64,000 bases of DNA. Origin: Hyphomicrobiales bacterium (lineage in GTDB: Bacteria > Pseudomonadota > Alphaproteobacteria > Rhizobiales > HXMU1428-3). The stretch lies in assembly GCA_021775425.1 (NCBI GenBank), contig JAJFHX010000017.1:31837-95836 (forward strand), given 5' to 3'. This document shows positions 40,524 to 50,785 of the stretch, one piece after another (the stretch's first letter is position 1; each line of letters starts with the position of its first letter). The notes under the pieces were generated by a model. It had not been told where the DNA came from, did not search any database, and saw nothing but the letters and a program-made list of their open reading frames with translations. A program made the translations under genes and the position numbers.

Positions 40524-42710
40524 TTAAGCTGCAGCCACTTCACCCAGAAACTCATCAACAACCTTGTTAAGCTCATCTGTTTCACCTGTCACATTATGTA
40601 CCGCGTCTAAAATTGTCCCGACAGAATTTTCTGTTTCAACGGTTGCCTGTGTCACATTCTGAATGCTCTCGGAAACTGTTGATGCCCCGGATGCCACCTC
40701 ATGAATATTCCGTGAGATCTCTGCCGTCGCAGCACCCTGTTCTTCCACCGCAGCGACAATCGCACTTGTGCTGACAGAAACATTCTGCATAATTTCCAGA
40801 ATTTCTCGAATGGATAACACAGCCGCATCCGTCTCATTCTGAATATCTTTAATCTGATCACCAATATTCTCAGTCGCTTTCGCCGTTTGATTGGCAAGCT
40901 CTTTCACTTCAGCTGCGACTACGGCAAAACCTTTGCCAGCCTCACCAGCCCTTGCTGATTCAATCGTCGCATTTAGTGCCAGCAAATTAGTTTGCTCAGC
41001 AATATCTTCAATCAGCGCAACAACCTCACCAATCTTCTCAGCCGCAGTTGATAAATCAGCAACTCTTCTGTCAGTCGTCTGAGCTGCGGTCGAAGCCTGA
41101 TCAAGAATGTTATTAGTATCTATAATCTGAGAAGAAATCTCATTGATAGAAGCTGACAATTCTTCAGAAGCGGCAGACACCGCCTGCACATTCTGTGTTG
41201 AATATTCTGACGCGGTACTTGCCGTTTCAGCTTGTGAACTGGTGGCTTTCGCGGCATCAGATATCACAGCAACAGTGCTTTTCATATCCCCGGCATTCTG
41301 ATTTAGACTGCCAATCGCCGATCCGATATTTTTCCTGAACATCTCAATAAGAGCGCTAACCTTTTGCTCACGCGCCACAATCGCCTTATTCTTTTCATCA
41401 TTTTCCTTATGCAGCTCACGACGCTCTATCGCATTATCCTGAAAGACCTGAACCGCCCGGTACATGTCACCAATCTCATCTTTCAAGTGCACACCAGGTA
41501 ATTTAATTTCCAGATTACCTTCCGCTAACTTAGTCATCAGATCAACAAGCTGGGCAATGCTCTTGACTATTGATCGGGAGAAAAACACACCAACAACACC
41601 AGCTAAAACAAGTAGCACAAGTGTGATATAGAGCATTTGTTGCCCCATTTTATTCACCGGCTGCATTATTTCAGCATCACTCTCAGCAACTGCCAAAACC
41701 CATTTCACACCTTCAAAATTAAAGGGCTCAGCGACATAATAAAGCTCCATCCCCCGATAGGAACTATCAAGCGTCCTGCCAATTTTCCCCTTAAATGCTT
41801 CACGGATTGCTGCATTATCAATTCTGGTTTTTAAAATATCATTCTCTTTGGAAAATTTAGAATCATTACGAAAATAGCCATCCTCACCAATCAGCATAAT
41901 CTCACCGGTTTGCCCAAGGCCTTCAATGTCGTTGGTCAGCTCATTGATGATGTCCACCGGCATCTGATAGACCAACGCCCCAATCTTTTCCCCCTGATCA
42001 AAAATAGGCGTTGCAATAAAACTTGCCGCCGCCCCGTTTGACGGGCCATAAGCTTTAAAATCAAAAAAGCTGATGGAGCCTGGTTTCTCACTCTTCAACG
42101 CCGCGCGAAAGGCATTCCCCAAATCAGTGTCTTTCCACTTACCCGTATTAAGGTTAGTGGCATAATCAAGCTCTTTAAAAACAGTGTAAACCAGATCACC
42201 CTGTGTGTTGATGAGGAAAACATCATAATATTGATGTTCTTTCAGAAGCTTGCGATACCAGGGGTGATACATCTTGTGAAAACGGTCATATACGGTCCCC
42301 GTGTCAGCCGCATCCAACTTTTCTTTTTCACCAGGCGGATTGGGGTTATTCTCAATATAGGCGTGATGTAATTTGGCAGTAGCGTCATTTCCAAACAGCC
42401 GGTAAGCTGTTGTGAAATTCTTCATCGCGTCAATTGTGGTTGGGCTCTCAGAGACAACGCGCAAATCTTTTTCAAGGGTTTTCAGATAAGTCTTGATCTC
42501 ATGGCCGCGTGCTTCCATCAGCTCCAGAACTTTTTTATGAGCCATGTCACTGGCATTGTTACGAGCGGAGATGAAACTCGCCACCCCAACACTACTTGCC
42601 ACAACAAACGCGACACCGATAATAATCAGAGGCAGCTTGAATGAAATTGTCCCGATTTTTTGTGTAAAACCCATCCTGAAATCCCCAATCAGTCTATTTT
42701 TATGAAACAT
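40524..42710 (-). CDS. methyl-accepting chemotaxis protein with Cache-type sensor, HAMP and MCP signal domains
   Basis: Signalling tip [48 protein letters not shown] region; large periplasmic domain. Confidence 0.95.
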   Translation of the reverse strand: MFHKNRLIGDFRMGFTQKIGTISFKLPLIIIGVAFVVASSVGVASFISARNNASDMAHKKVLELMEARGHEIKTYLKTLEKDLRVVSESPTTIDAMKNFTTAYRLFGNDATAKLHHAYIENNPNPPGEKEKLDAADTGTVYDRFHKMYHPWYRKLLKEHQYYDVFLINTQGDLVYTVFKELDYATNLNTGKWKDTDLGNAFRAALKSEKPGSISFFDFKAYGPSNGAAASFIATPIFDQGEKIGALVYQMPVDIINELTNDIEGLGQTGEIMLIGEDGYFRNDSKFSKENDILKTRIDNAAIREAFKGKIGRTLDSSYRGMELYYVAEPFNFEGVKWVLAVAESDAEIMQPVNKMGQQMLYITLVLLVLAGVVGVFFSRSIVKSIAQLVDLMTKLAEGNLEIKLPGVHLKDEIGDMYRAVQVFQDNAIERRELHKENDEKNKAIVAREQKVSALIEMFRKNIGSAIGSLNQNAGDMKSTVAVISDAAKATSSQAETASTASEYSTQNVQAVSAASEELSASINEISSQIIDTNNILDQASTAAQTTDRRVADLSTAAEKIGEVVALIEDIAEQTNLLALNATIESARAGEAGKGFAVVAAEVKELANQTAKATENIGDQIKDIQNETDAAVLSIREILEIMQNVSVSTSAIVAAVEEQGAATAEISRNIHEVASGASTVSESIQNVTQATVETENSVGTILDAVHNVTGETDELNKVVDEFLGEVAAA

Positions 42711-42891
42711 TACAGTCTTTGTATAGACAGGAAATATGTCACTGATGTATGAAGCTTTATTTAAATATTTCTTGCCGCTTCATTAGACTTTAGTACTGAT
42801 TGTCCGTAAAAAATTCTGTTTTCAACATCGTTTCCTGCCAAATACGGGAAAATTCCGCAGCCGTATCTACTCTTAATACATCCCCGCATTT

Positions 42892-43149
42892 TCACGAACA
42901 AACAGGACCATTATTTAGAAATAAAAGGAGTGGTAATAGAAGTGTCACCGAATAGTTTTTGCAACACCTTCTGAGTTGTTTAGAGAGCGAATTTGCAAGG
43001 AATAAGAAAATAGCTGGCGCTATGCTTTGACGCCTCACCCCAAAGCCTGTGAGGGTAGTATCATAGTAGACGGTGTCACCCGGCTGCAAACGAGCTACAG
43101 ATTGGATGGATATCGCTGCGTAATGGCAGCTGAGACTGTCGATATGCAA
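42892..43149 (-). pseudogene. tyrosine-recombinase (integrase) N-terminal fragment
   Basis: IQSVARLQPGDTVYYDTTLTGFGVRRQSIAPAIFLF resembles the N-terminal arm of phage-type integrases (..L.pGdtvyDt.lkGFGvRr...); core and catalytic domain absent. Confidence 0.55.
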
Positions 43150-43377
43150 TTGAAAAAATGATGGAGAATGTGTGGAGCCTCCAATAAGGTGAAAAGCAGT
43201 TCGTCAGCAAGCATATAACCCTGTACAAACGAAGAAAGTGTGGCACCCTCTCTCTGTTAGATGATGAACTTATAAGTGAGATATAAAAACTTCATAAGGC
43301 GATCGTACAATTGAAGCCTTCTGGCAGCGCGCTCAAAAATTAAGTGCCAATTTTAATTTTTAAACTGAGGTGAAGTA

Positions 43378-43833
43378 ATGTTTCGTATTGCAATCGTGTT
43401 TTGTTTCTTATCACTCATAAGCCTGGCTGGCTGCGCAACGAAATCTGTACCGACTTCAGGAGAGATAGCAAAATTACAGGGCGGAACGACAAAAGTGGTC
43501 GTTTATGGGTTTTGCGTTCCAATGGATCATCTGATCAAGACAACACTAACTCGGATGACATTGACTTATGTTGTGAATGGTAAAAACATCGGGACGATAA
43601 AAACCTGCGGTTACAAATCCTTCAGTGTCCAGTCGGGCTATTGGGAATCTCATTTTCTTCAAGGGGGCCTTAGTTTCCCAATCCATCTTCCCAAAATGAT
43701 TTTTCGGCCAGGACAAACACAATACCTTTACATGAAACCGGCAGGCTATGGCACATTCGAGGGAGAATGGGTTGGAAAATCTGAAGCAGAAAAAGGTATA
43801 GCGAATATCAAACAGATAAATCAGCTTTTTTAA
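43378..43833 (+). CDS. predicted lipoprotein, hypothetical
   Basis: Lipobox SLISLAGCATKS; 151 aa. Confidence 0.65.
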   Translation: MFRIAIVFCFLSLISLAGCATKSVPTSGEIAKLQGGTTKVVVYGFCVPMDHLIKTTLTRMTLTYVVNGKNIGTIKTCGYKSFSVQSGYWESHFLQGGLSFPIHLPKMIFRPGQTQYLYMKPAGYGTFEGEWVGKSEAEKGIANIKQINQLF

Positions 43834-43891
43834 TACGTTCTGCTAAGAACCTTTGAGAATGATCTGAAAGTGGCATTATCTTCCGTTGGTC

Positions 43892-44068
43892 TCAGCGCTC
43901 AAATTTATCGATAGCTTCAAAATCACCAATTTGAGAGAGCCACAATTGTCTTAAAAATTTGTGGTTCTGACGCTCAATTTTAACCACTTCTTGCTCCAAA
44001 GCACGTCCGATATGGTACCCGAGAAATCCACAAATCACAGAGGCGGTAATGATGATAAAAATGAGCAT
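43892..44068 (-). CDS. 58-aa small membrane protein (not in ORF track)
   Basis: MLIFIIITASVICGFLGYHIGRALEQEVVKIERQNHKFLRQLWLSQIGDFEAIDKFER; preceded by GAGGT 7 nt before ATG. Confidence 0.45.
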   Translation of the reverse strand: MLIFIIITASVICGFLGYHIGRALEQEVVKIERQNHKFLRQLWLSQIGDFEAIDKFER

Positions 44069-44124
44069 TAGTTAGACCTCATCGGATTTTTAACGGCAAA
44101 ACTTTCAATATTAAAATTTGCCGG

Positions 44125-44223
44125 TTAATGACAAAGTATTTTCTGTCTCAACAGATCCAGAGTAGTAAGCAACGGAAACATAACAAAAATATCAGCAATA
44201 GAATATAGAGCGTATGCTTTCAT
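44125..44223 (-). CDS. 32-aa small hydrophobic ORF (not in ORF track)
   Basis: MKAYALYSIADIFVMFPLLTTLDLLRQKILCH; preceded by AAGGA. Confidence 0.25.
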   Translation of the reverse strand: MKAYALYSIADIFVMFPLLTTLDLLRQKILCH

Positions 44224-44432
44224 AGTTAATCCTTCACTTGCGTTCTTTGGCATAAAACCAGATATACGATGTTTTTGTTATAGGCATTGCCAACTGTTCA
44301 CCTCTGATGCTGCGTTGATGAATTATGATGAGAAATTGGGATGATTAAGGCGCAGCATTGATCTGAGTTCAAACAGCATAACCGGCATTGATCAGACAAA
44401 AATTGTATTATAGATCACTAGGCGGGGTCGTC

Positions 44433-45143
44433 TTAAAATACGGCCGGGATCAGTTTGCTGTGCAATGCGCCAGCGGCGGGTTTACCAGAAACAGAGCCAC
44501 CTTCATCTTCAATAGAAATTCCATACGTCGCATTTTTTAGCAACGCTGACTCGTACTCAGTTAACGCTTTATGCGTTGTCACAGAATCCCCTCTGAGCAA
44601 TCCAAGAGATTTGGGAGAAGGGCCAATTGCGTCATGTTTGATCCAGAGCTGATAGGTTTTGCCCGCTGGCAGTTTCGCAGCAACCGGCTTAACCGTTAAG
44701 GCACGCTTTTCAAGGTTCATTGAAATAATAAACCGTGGCAGTTTATCTTCCTCCTGGAACACACCAACAAATTCCTGCCCGCCCTGAACATTGAAATTGG
44801 GGGACAAAAACACAAACGCCAGAATGCTGGCAGCAATAGCAGCTGCTCCAAGACTAGCCGTCTTCCAGAATTTGACTTGCCGGCGAAGTTGAATGACATC
44901 AGCCTGTGGTAGGTTTTCAGCCTGATCAATCCGTTTTTGAATATCTGATAACAGGTCCTGACGAGGTCTCGCTTCAGGTACCAGATCAAGCAGGGGAGCA
45001 AAGCTTTTTTCCCATTTCAGGATCGCAGCATCAAGCTCAGCATCGGCCGGGCGCCGGGCGTGAACTTCCGCCCGTTCCTCAGCCTCAAGCGTGCCAAGAA
45101 CGTATTCGGCAGCTGATATTTCTTTGTCTTCCCGTGATGTCAT
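44433..45143 (-). CDS. anti-sigma factor (RskA/anti-sigma-K type)
   Basis: ISAAEYVLGTLEAEERAEVHARRPADAELDAAILKWEKSFAPL; TM; FIISMNLEKRALTVKPVAAKLPAGKTYQLWIKHD; ATG overlaps sigma stop (ATGA). Confidence 0.88.
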   Translation of the reverse strand: MTSREDKEISAAEYVLGTLEAEERAEVHARRPADAELDAAILKWEKSFAPLLDLVPEARPRQDLLSDIQKRIDQAENLPQADVIQLRRQVKFWKTASLGAAAIAASILAFVFLSPNFNVQGGQEFVGVFQEEDKLPRFIISMNLEKRALTVKPVAAKLPAGKTYQLWIKHDAIGPSPKSLGLLRGDSVTTHKALTEYESALLKNATYGISIEDEGGSVSGKPAAGALHSKLIPAVF

Positions 45144-45703
45144 AATGCAAGACAATCCTTTAAATTTTTCAAACTGCGATGCAACCACGTTTTGATCGTA
45201 CCAACAGGCTGCCCGAAACGTTCTGCCAATTCAGCACGCGAACAGCCCTCAAGATAGGCCAGTATCACAGCCTCCCTTTTTGGTTTCTCAAGCTGAGACA
45301 GGCATTGATTAAGCCGCCGCATTTCATCACTGACTTCTAACTCACCTTCAGGCGAATTCGCAGGATCAGGGACATTATCTATGCCAGCCGCATCATCAAC
45401 AAACACCATGCGCCGCTTACGGACTTCATCCAACGCATGATTACGCGCAATTGCACACATCCAGGAAATAGGTGAGCCACGCTCAGACTGGTAGTCTCCG
45501 GCACGATGCCAGATCTTGACATAAACCTCCTGAAGAATTTCTTCAGCGACTTCCTGCTTGCGTAAGATACGTAAACAGACACCAAAAAGTTTCATATTCG
45601 TGGAATTATAGAGCTCCGCAAAAGCATGTTTGTCTTTAGATGAGGTTAAAGACAGCAATGCGGATAAGTCCCTTGTTACATTGTCCATGATATGTACATT
45701 CAT
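45140..45703 (-). CDS. ECF RNA polymerase sigma factor (SigK-like)
   Basis: AEEILQEVYVKIWHRAGDYQSERGSPISWMCAIARNHALDEVRKRR; region 4 CSRAELAERFGQPVGTIKTWLHRSLKNLKDCL. Confidence 0.92.
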   Translation of the reverse strand: MNVHIMDNVTRDLSALLSLTSSKDKHAFAELYNSTNMKLFGVCLRILRKQEVAEEILQEVYVKIWHRAGDYQSERGSPISWMCAIARNHALDEVRKRRMVFVDDAAGIDNVPDPANSPEGELEVSDEMRRLNQCLSQLEKPKREAVILAYLEGCSRAELAERFGQPVGTIKTWLHRSLKNLKDCLAL

Positions 45704-46095
45704 TCTGTCCGCAGATTGTTGAGCTAATAATCTATATAAAGCATATCTCTGAGATTGATCAAAAGTTATATTCAGTTTCAGGCAATACGATTAACAAGAA
45801 CGGCAGCTTAGTCAATCAAGCAAGCCAAAGATTGAAGCAGTCACAAAACTGTGATGCTCCGCAAAATCTGCAATAATTCGCACGGGACAATCTGTGAAAC
45901 GAGATTAATTGACTGAAATAAAACAATAATTATGGACAGGTGACTGAGTCACTGTTTCATGCCCATGGGCCACTAGAATTAAAGCAGAAATTTCTTTTGA
46001 AACTATTCTCTCCTCCGCTCCGTATCTGCCACGAACTCAAAAAGAGTTCAATTAGAGCTCAAAAAAGAGCACGAACAAAATACGGAGACAAATAA

Positions 46096-46680
46096 ATGTT
46101 TATGAAAAAAAGTGTTATGACCCTTGCCGCAATTGCGATTGCAAGTGTCTCAGCAACAGCTGTTATTTCGCAAAGCCCGGCTGTAGCCGAAAAAACCGTA
46201 ACCGTTGGCGGTGCGCCGATGTATGCTTCTAAAAACATCATCGAAAATGCTGTCAACTCCAAGGACCACACAACCCTTGTCGCCGCAGTAAAAGCGGCTG
46301 GCCTTGTCGATACGCTTTCGGGCAAAGGTCCTTTCACAGTATTTGCCCCGACAAATGCCGCCTTCGATAAACTGCCAAAAGGCACGGTTGAAAATCTTCT
46401 GAAACCAGAAAACAAAGAACAACTGAAAAAAATTCTCACCTATCATGTTCTGGCTGGCAAAAAACCCTCATATAGCGCCATCACTAAAATGACCAAAGAT
46501 GATAACAATAAGCATCCGGTGAAAACAGTATCAGGTGATATGTTCACAACCATGATCGATGGTGGAAAGCTAAAAATAAAAGACGAAAGCGGAAACGTCG
46601 CAACCGTCACCATCCCTGATGTAAATCAGTCAAATGGTGTGATCCACGTGATTGATACCGTGCTGATTCCAAAATCATAA
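46096..46680 (+). CDS. secreted fasciclin-domain protein
   Basis: HTTLVAAVKAAGLVDTLSGKGPFTVFAPTNAAFDKLPKGTVENLLKPENKEQLKKILTYHVLAG; NGVIHVIDTVLIPKS. Confidence 0.95.
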   Translation: MFMKKSVMTLAAIAIASVSATAVISQSPAVAEKTVTVGGAPMYASKNIIENAVNSKDHTTLVAAVKAAGLVDTLSGKGPFTVFAPTNAAFDKLPKGTVENLLKPENKEQLKKILTYHVLAGKKPSYSAITKMTKDDNNKHPVKTVSGDMFTTMIDGGKLKIKDESGNVATVTIPDVNQSNGVIHVIDTVLIPKS

Positions 46681-46697
46681 AATGTTAAAATAACAGG

Positions 46698-46730
46698 ACT
46701 GCGCGCTATTTTGGCGCGCAGTCATTTTTT
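46698..46730 (+). terminator. rho-independent terminator after fasciclin gene
   Basis: ACTGCGCGC-tattttg-GCGCGCAGT then CATTTTTT. Confidence 0.9.
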
Positions 46731-46741
46731 AATTAAAACAT

Positions 46742-47515
46742 TCAGCGTCCGATCATTCCAAGTTCCAGCACGTCATCATAAAGCGGGTCATCAAGCAATT
46801 CAGTCGCTTTTAAAATTCGCTCATCAATTTCCGTGCGGTAAAGAAACTCACCAATTATAAATCCAGCTTTCTTTTTATCCCGGCACATTTCATTCGTGAA
46901 AAATGGGTCACCATTCATGGTTGTCAAATTGTGGCGAAGGCTCGCCATATGCACCGCTGCCTCAGGATCTGGAGACCGGTCAAAAACCTCTAACACCCGC
47001 TTGAGATCACCGCCTGCCAGTATCACCATGCCAAGCACCTCAGATAAATCATATTCCAGCCGGTAACCAACCGGCCATTTTAACAGCTTCAGTTGAAAAA
47101 CGCTCGCCTCCAGAAACGCATCAAAAAATTCGTTAATTATTTCCATCTCATTTGCAGGCCAGCGTTCACGATATCCATCAAGCCGGACAAGACAAACATC
47201 AAGATCAATATGTGAAGGTGGCTCACAATTGGCAATCAATTCAAAATAACGAGGTAAGAAATGCTTGAACTCGGGTTCAATCACTTTGACATCATAGCCA
47301 TGCGCAGAATTGGTATATTCGGCCAAAAGCGAAGAAGAAACTTCTTTAAGTGGCAGCGAAGAAAGCAAGCGGGCATGGTCCTGGCTCATGCAGACATTGC
47401 AATCACAATGGACGATCATGCCACGTAACTGATATTTACCAAACACCTCATAACTGCGGGCAACTGCCGCTTCCAGCCGCGGTGTAATAACAGGTTCAAC
47501 ATGGTCCCAGAACAT
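46742..47515 (-). CDS. conserved hypothetical protein with HCDCNVC motif
   Basis: 257-aa ORF, MIVHCDCNVCMSQDHARLLSSLPLKE; no family named. Confidence 0.65.
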   Translation of the reverse strand: MFWDHVEPVITPRLEAAVARSYEVFGKYQLRGMIVHCDCNVCMSQDHARLLSSLPLKEVSSSLLAEYTNSAHGYDVKVIEPEFKHFLPRYFELIANCEPPSHIDLDVCLVRLDGYRERWPANEMEIINEFFDAFLEASVFQLKLLKWPVGYRLEYDLSEVLGMVILAGGDLKRVLEVFDRSPDPEAAVHMASLRHNLTTMNGDPFFTNEMCRDKKKAGFIIGEFLYRTEIDERILKATELLDDPLYDDVLELGMIGR

Positions 47516-47620
47516 CTCACCTACCCAGAGTATAAATTAATAAGCTATGCCCGTTAGACGAACTTTTTCTGAATTAGGTTCATTCAGAATTATAAAACCT
47601 CAAAATGTCAAAGCTCTCGG

Positions 47621-48379
47621 TCAATGGTCATCTGATTTAAATGATTTGCTTAGTTTTAAAAATGGCAAAAATGCCGGCACCCGCTTCCTGTAATCCTGAT
47701 AGGGCTTGCCGATAGAGTTGATCAGGTCATTTTCTTCAAAAGGTGTAGCTGCCAGAATATAACAGACCGTGGCAGCAGAAAAGGCCACATGCCCAACCGT
47801 CAGGTGAGGTTGAATTAAAGGAGCAATCATCCAGCCAAGGCTGATAGGGTGACGCACCAGCGCATATAGATACCGCGCTGTCATCTCGGTCTGTACAGCC
47901 GCTGAGTTTTTATAAGTCTGCCATGCTTGCGCAAGGCCGAAAAACTCAAAATGTCCAAAATGAAAAGTCGCCGCAAGCATCATAACCCAGACCAGAACAT
48001 AAAAGAAAATAATGATCGCTGTGAGTAATGAGCTTTCAATCTGCCAGATGGTAATCGGAATAGGGCGCCAGAAATAAATCAGCAGCGCAGTAACAAGAAG
48101 GGTCATATAAAGATAAGTCGCTCGCTCAATCGGTGCGGGCACAAATCTCACCCACCATCTTTTAAAAGACGACCGCGCTGTTATCGAATGATGCAGACCA
48201 AACAGACCAATCAACGCAAAATCAATTAAAACAGCGACAAAGACAGAACTCTGCTCACCATCACTGATCCCTTTGGGCACGCCAAAATCTATCAGAAACC
48301 CCATAATGTACAAAAGATTGAGCAGCCCGAGAAGATAAGCAAGTACGGCGTAAAAAACTTGTACGCTTTTAATTGTCAT
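47621..48379 (-). CDS. MddA-like methanethiol S-methyltransferase / NnrU-type membrane methyltransferase
   Basis: LFGLHHSITARSSFKRWW; TFHFGHFEFFGLAQAW; YLYALVRHPISLGWMIAPLIQPHLTVGH; TPFEENDLINSIGKPYQDYRKRVPAFLPF. Confidence 0.75.
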   Translation of the reverse strand: MTIKSVQVFYAVLAYLLGLLNLLYIMGFLIDFGVPKGISDGEQSSVFVAVLIDFALIGLFGLHHSITARSSFKRWWVRFVPAPIERATYLYMTLLVTALLIYFWRPIPITIWQIESSLLTAIIIFFYVLVWVMMLAATFHFGHFEFFGLAQAWQTYKNSAAVQTEMTARYLYALVRHPISLGWMIAPLIQPHLTVGHVAFSAATVCYILAATPFEENDLINSIGKPYQDYRKRVPAFLPFLKLSKSFKSDDH

Positions 48380-48502
48380 GGCTTAAGTCCGACCCGGTGA
48401 ATTAATCCGAAACGGACAGCATATCACCAAAAAAGCGAGTGAAAAAATAAATACGAAAAGAGCTGGAAAGTGATGAGCTGGGAGCCGGCCCATAAAAGAG
48501 GC

Positions 48503-49309
48503 TCACCCGCCGTCAGCACTTTTTGTGTTTTGCTGGTTCAAAGAAAGAGGATCACACTTGGCAACGTCGTCGGTCTGGCCTGCTCTGTTCACATGCTCCA
48601 GATAATCCATCGCCACTTCTTTAACAGACATAATGTGATTATAAAGAACTTCACTGCCGCGTTTTGCATTCCCGGTATCAACCGCCTGAACAAAATCATC
48701 ATGTTCACTATGTGATGCTGCCAACCGTCTGATGTCTTTAAACTGCACCCGCCGGTATGAAGTGATCCGCCGCCGGGCCTGCTGGCTGAACTCTACAAGG
48801 CTGCTGTTTTTAACGCCGCCATATATACAGCAATGAAACTCAGAATTTAATTTAATATAAGTCTCAGCATCGCCCTGATGCACAACCTCTCTCATTTTCA
48901 GGTGCAGTTCGGTTAGTTTGCGCCGCTCAGGACCGGTCATCCGCTCCACGCAGAGCCTGCCGCAAAGCGCTTCCATCTCAGCCATCGCTTCAAAAATTTC
49001 CAGCATCCGTGCAGGTGTCAGCGTAGCGATAAAAACACCAAGATTGGGTCGGCGCTCAACCAGTTCCGTCGCGCACAATAAATGCAGCGCTTCCCGAACA
49101 GGTGTTCGCGAACATTTAAACCGCTCAACCAGCATCAGTTCTTCCAGTTGCTGGCCCGGTAACAAGCGCCCGCTCACGATGTCATCTTCCAAAGCCTGAC
49201 ACATTTTCTGAGACATGGTGAGTGAGTTCGAGCCAGTCGGTCTGGATTTTGGTTTGGCGTCTTTCAAGTTATTTTCCTGCTTGTTCAGGTTGCAATAGGT
49301 ATCACTCAC
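48503..49309 (-). CDS. GntR family transcriptional regulator (FCD/FadR subfamily)
   Basis: DIVSGRLLPGQQLEELMLVERFKCSRTPVREALHLLCATELVERRPNLGVFI plus FCD domain. Confidence 0.93.
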   Translation of the reverse strand: MSDTYCNLNKQENNLKDAKPKSRPTGSNSLTMSQKMCQALEDDIVSGRLLPGQQLEELMLVERFKCSRTPVREALHLLCATELVERRPNLGVFIATLTPARMLEIFEAMAEMEALCGRLCVERMTGPERRKLTELHLKMREVVHQGDAETYIKLNSEFHCCIYGGVKNSSLVEFSQQARRRITSYRRVQFKDIRRLAASHSEHDDFVQAVDTGNAKRGSEVLYNHIMSVKEVAMDYLEHVNRAGQTDDVAKCDPLSLNQQNTKSADGG

Positions 49310-49391
49310 TACTTAATCATGAAAAATTACAAAAAACCAATATCAAAAATGCATTTATTAAATTTTACACCATTCCGTAATGGCCAGAAGC

Positions 49392-50717
49392 CTACCAGCC
49401 GATAGCATTCGGTAACCAGGTCGCAAGTCCGGGGAATAAAAACAACAACAAAAGCCCGATCATCTGAATGCCAATAAATGGAATAACGCCCTTATATATA
49501 TCAGCCGTAGTCACCCCCGGCGGCGCAACGCCTTTTAAAAAGAATAAAGCCCAGCCAAATGGCGGCGTTAAAAATGATGTTTGAAGGTTCATGGCGACCA
49601 ATATCGCAAGCCAGGTCATATTGATATCTGTGCCCGCAAAAACGGGCAGGAACAACGGCAGTGCGATATAGGAAATTTCAATCCATTCAAGAAAAAAGCC
49701 CAGAACAAAAATCACCAGCATCATAAAAAGGATGTCTGCCATTTGCCCGCCGGGTATAAAATCAAACATATGCTGAACAAGCCCTTCACCACCAAGACCG
49801 CGAAATGCCAGACCAAATGGCTGCGCGCAAATGAGAATAAAAAACACCATGGCAGATGTCGCAAGCGTTGCCTCTGAACTTTCTTTTAGCATCCCCCAGT
49901 TTAACCGACCGGATATAAGCGCAATGATGATCGCCCCAAGTGCCCCCATCGAAGCGGCCTCAGTCGGCGCAGCAACACCGCCGATGATAGAACCAAGCAC
50001 CGCAAAAATCAGAATAAGCGGTGGCAAGACCACTTTGATAATCCTGAGTGTCAGCTCTTTAGCTGAAATCTCATCGCGCTCTTCTCTTGGAATGGCTGGT
50101 GCTTTATCTGGCCAGATGAAGCCAACCATCACCAGATAAAGCGCCAGTAACCCGGCCAGCATCAACCCCGGCACCATCGCCGCGGCAAACAATGTTCCAA
50201 CTGAAATGCCGAGTATGTCAGCCAGCAGAATAAGCACCAGGCTTGGGGGAATAATCTGTCCCAAAGTGCCAGAGGCACAAATCGTCCCGCAAGCGAGAGA
50301 TTTGTCATAGCCCCGCCTGATCATCGGCCCAAGTGCCAGCAGGCCAACAGTTACCACGGTCGCCCCGACTATACCGGATGAGGCCCCCATTAACACACCG
50401 ACAATAATGATCGCCAGCCCGATGCCCCCACGCAAGCCCCCCATCGCATGACCAATCACATCAATCAGGTCCTCAGCTATTTTCGACTTCTCCAGCATCA
50501 CTCCCATAAAGATAAATAATGGCAGCGCGAGAAGTGTGTAGTTCGTCACCACACCGTGAATGCGCCCTGGAAGCAAGCCAAACAAACTGGTGCCAAACCC
50601 TAGATAACCAAACAACAGGCCAGATACCGCCAATGAGATAGCAACCGGAATGCCTATGATCAGCAACCCGAAAAAGCCTGCGATCATAAAAACGGACAGC
50701 AGTTCCATTTCCGTCAT
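49392..50717 (-). CDS. TRAP transporter large permease (DctM)
   Basis: LALPLFIFMGVMLEKSKIAEDLI; SSGIVGATVVTVGLLALGPMIRRGYDKSLACGTICASGTLGQIIPPSLVLILLAD. Confidence 0.95.
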   Translation of the reverse strand: MTEMELLSVFMIAGFFGLLIIGIPVAISLAVSGLLFGYLGFGTSLFGLLPGRIHGVVTNYTLLALPLFIFMGVMLEKSKIAEDLIDVIGHAMGGLRGGIGLAIIIVGVLMGASSGIVGATVVTVGLLALGPMIRRGYDKSLACGTICASGTLGQIIPPSLVLILLADILGISVGTLFAAAMVPGLMLAGLLALYLVMVGFIWPDKAPAIPREERDEISAKELTLRIIKVVLPPLILIFAVLGSIIGGVAAPTEAASMGALGAIIIALISGRLNWGMLKESSEATLATSAMVFFILICAQPFGLAFRGLGGEGLVQHMFDFIPGGQMADILFMMLVIFVLGFFLEWIEISYIALPLFLPVFAGTDINMTWLAILVAMNLQTSFLTPPFGWALFFLKGVAPPGVTTADIYKGVIPFIGIQMIGLLLLFLFPGLATWLPNAIGW

Positions 50718-50785
50718 AAATAAATATTCCTGATTAATTTAAATAACATGAGTGAGGAGGGCATTTTCATATGCTGTTTCTGTTT

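Noticed and set aside
45940-45952. GTGACTGAGTCAC palindrome upstream of fasciclin
   Set aside because: Short, AP-1-like by chance; no second copy near the sigma gene to support an operator.
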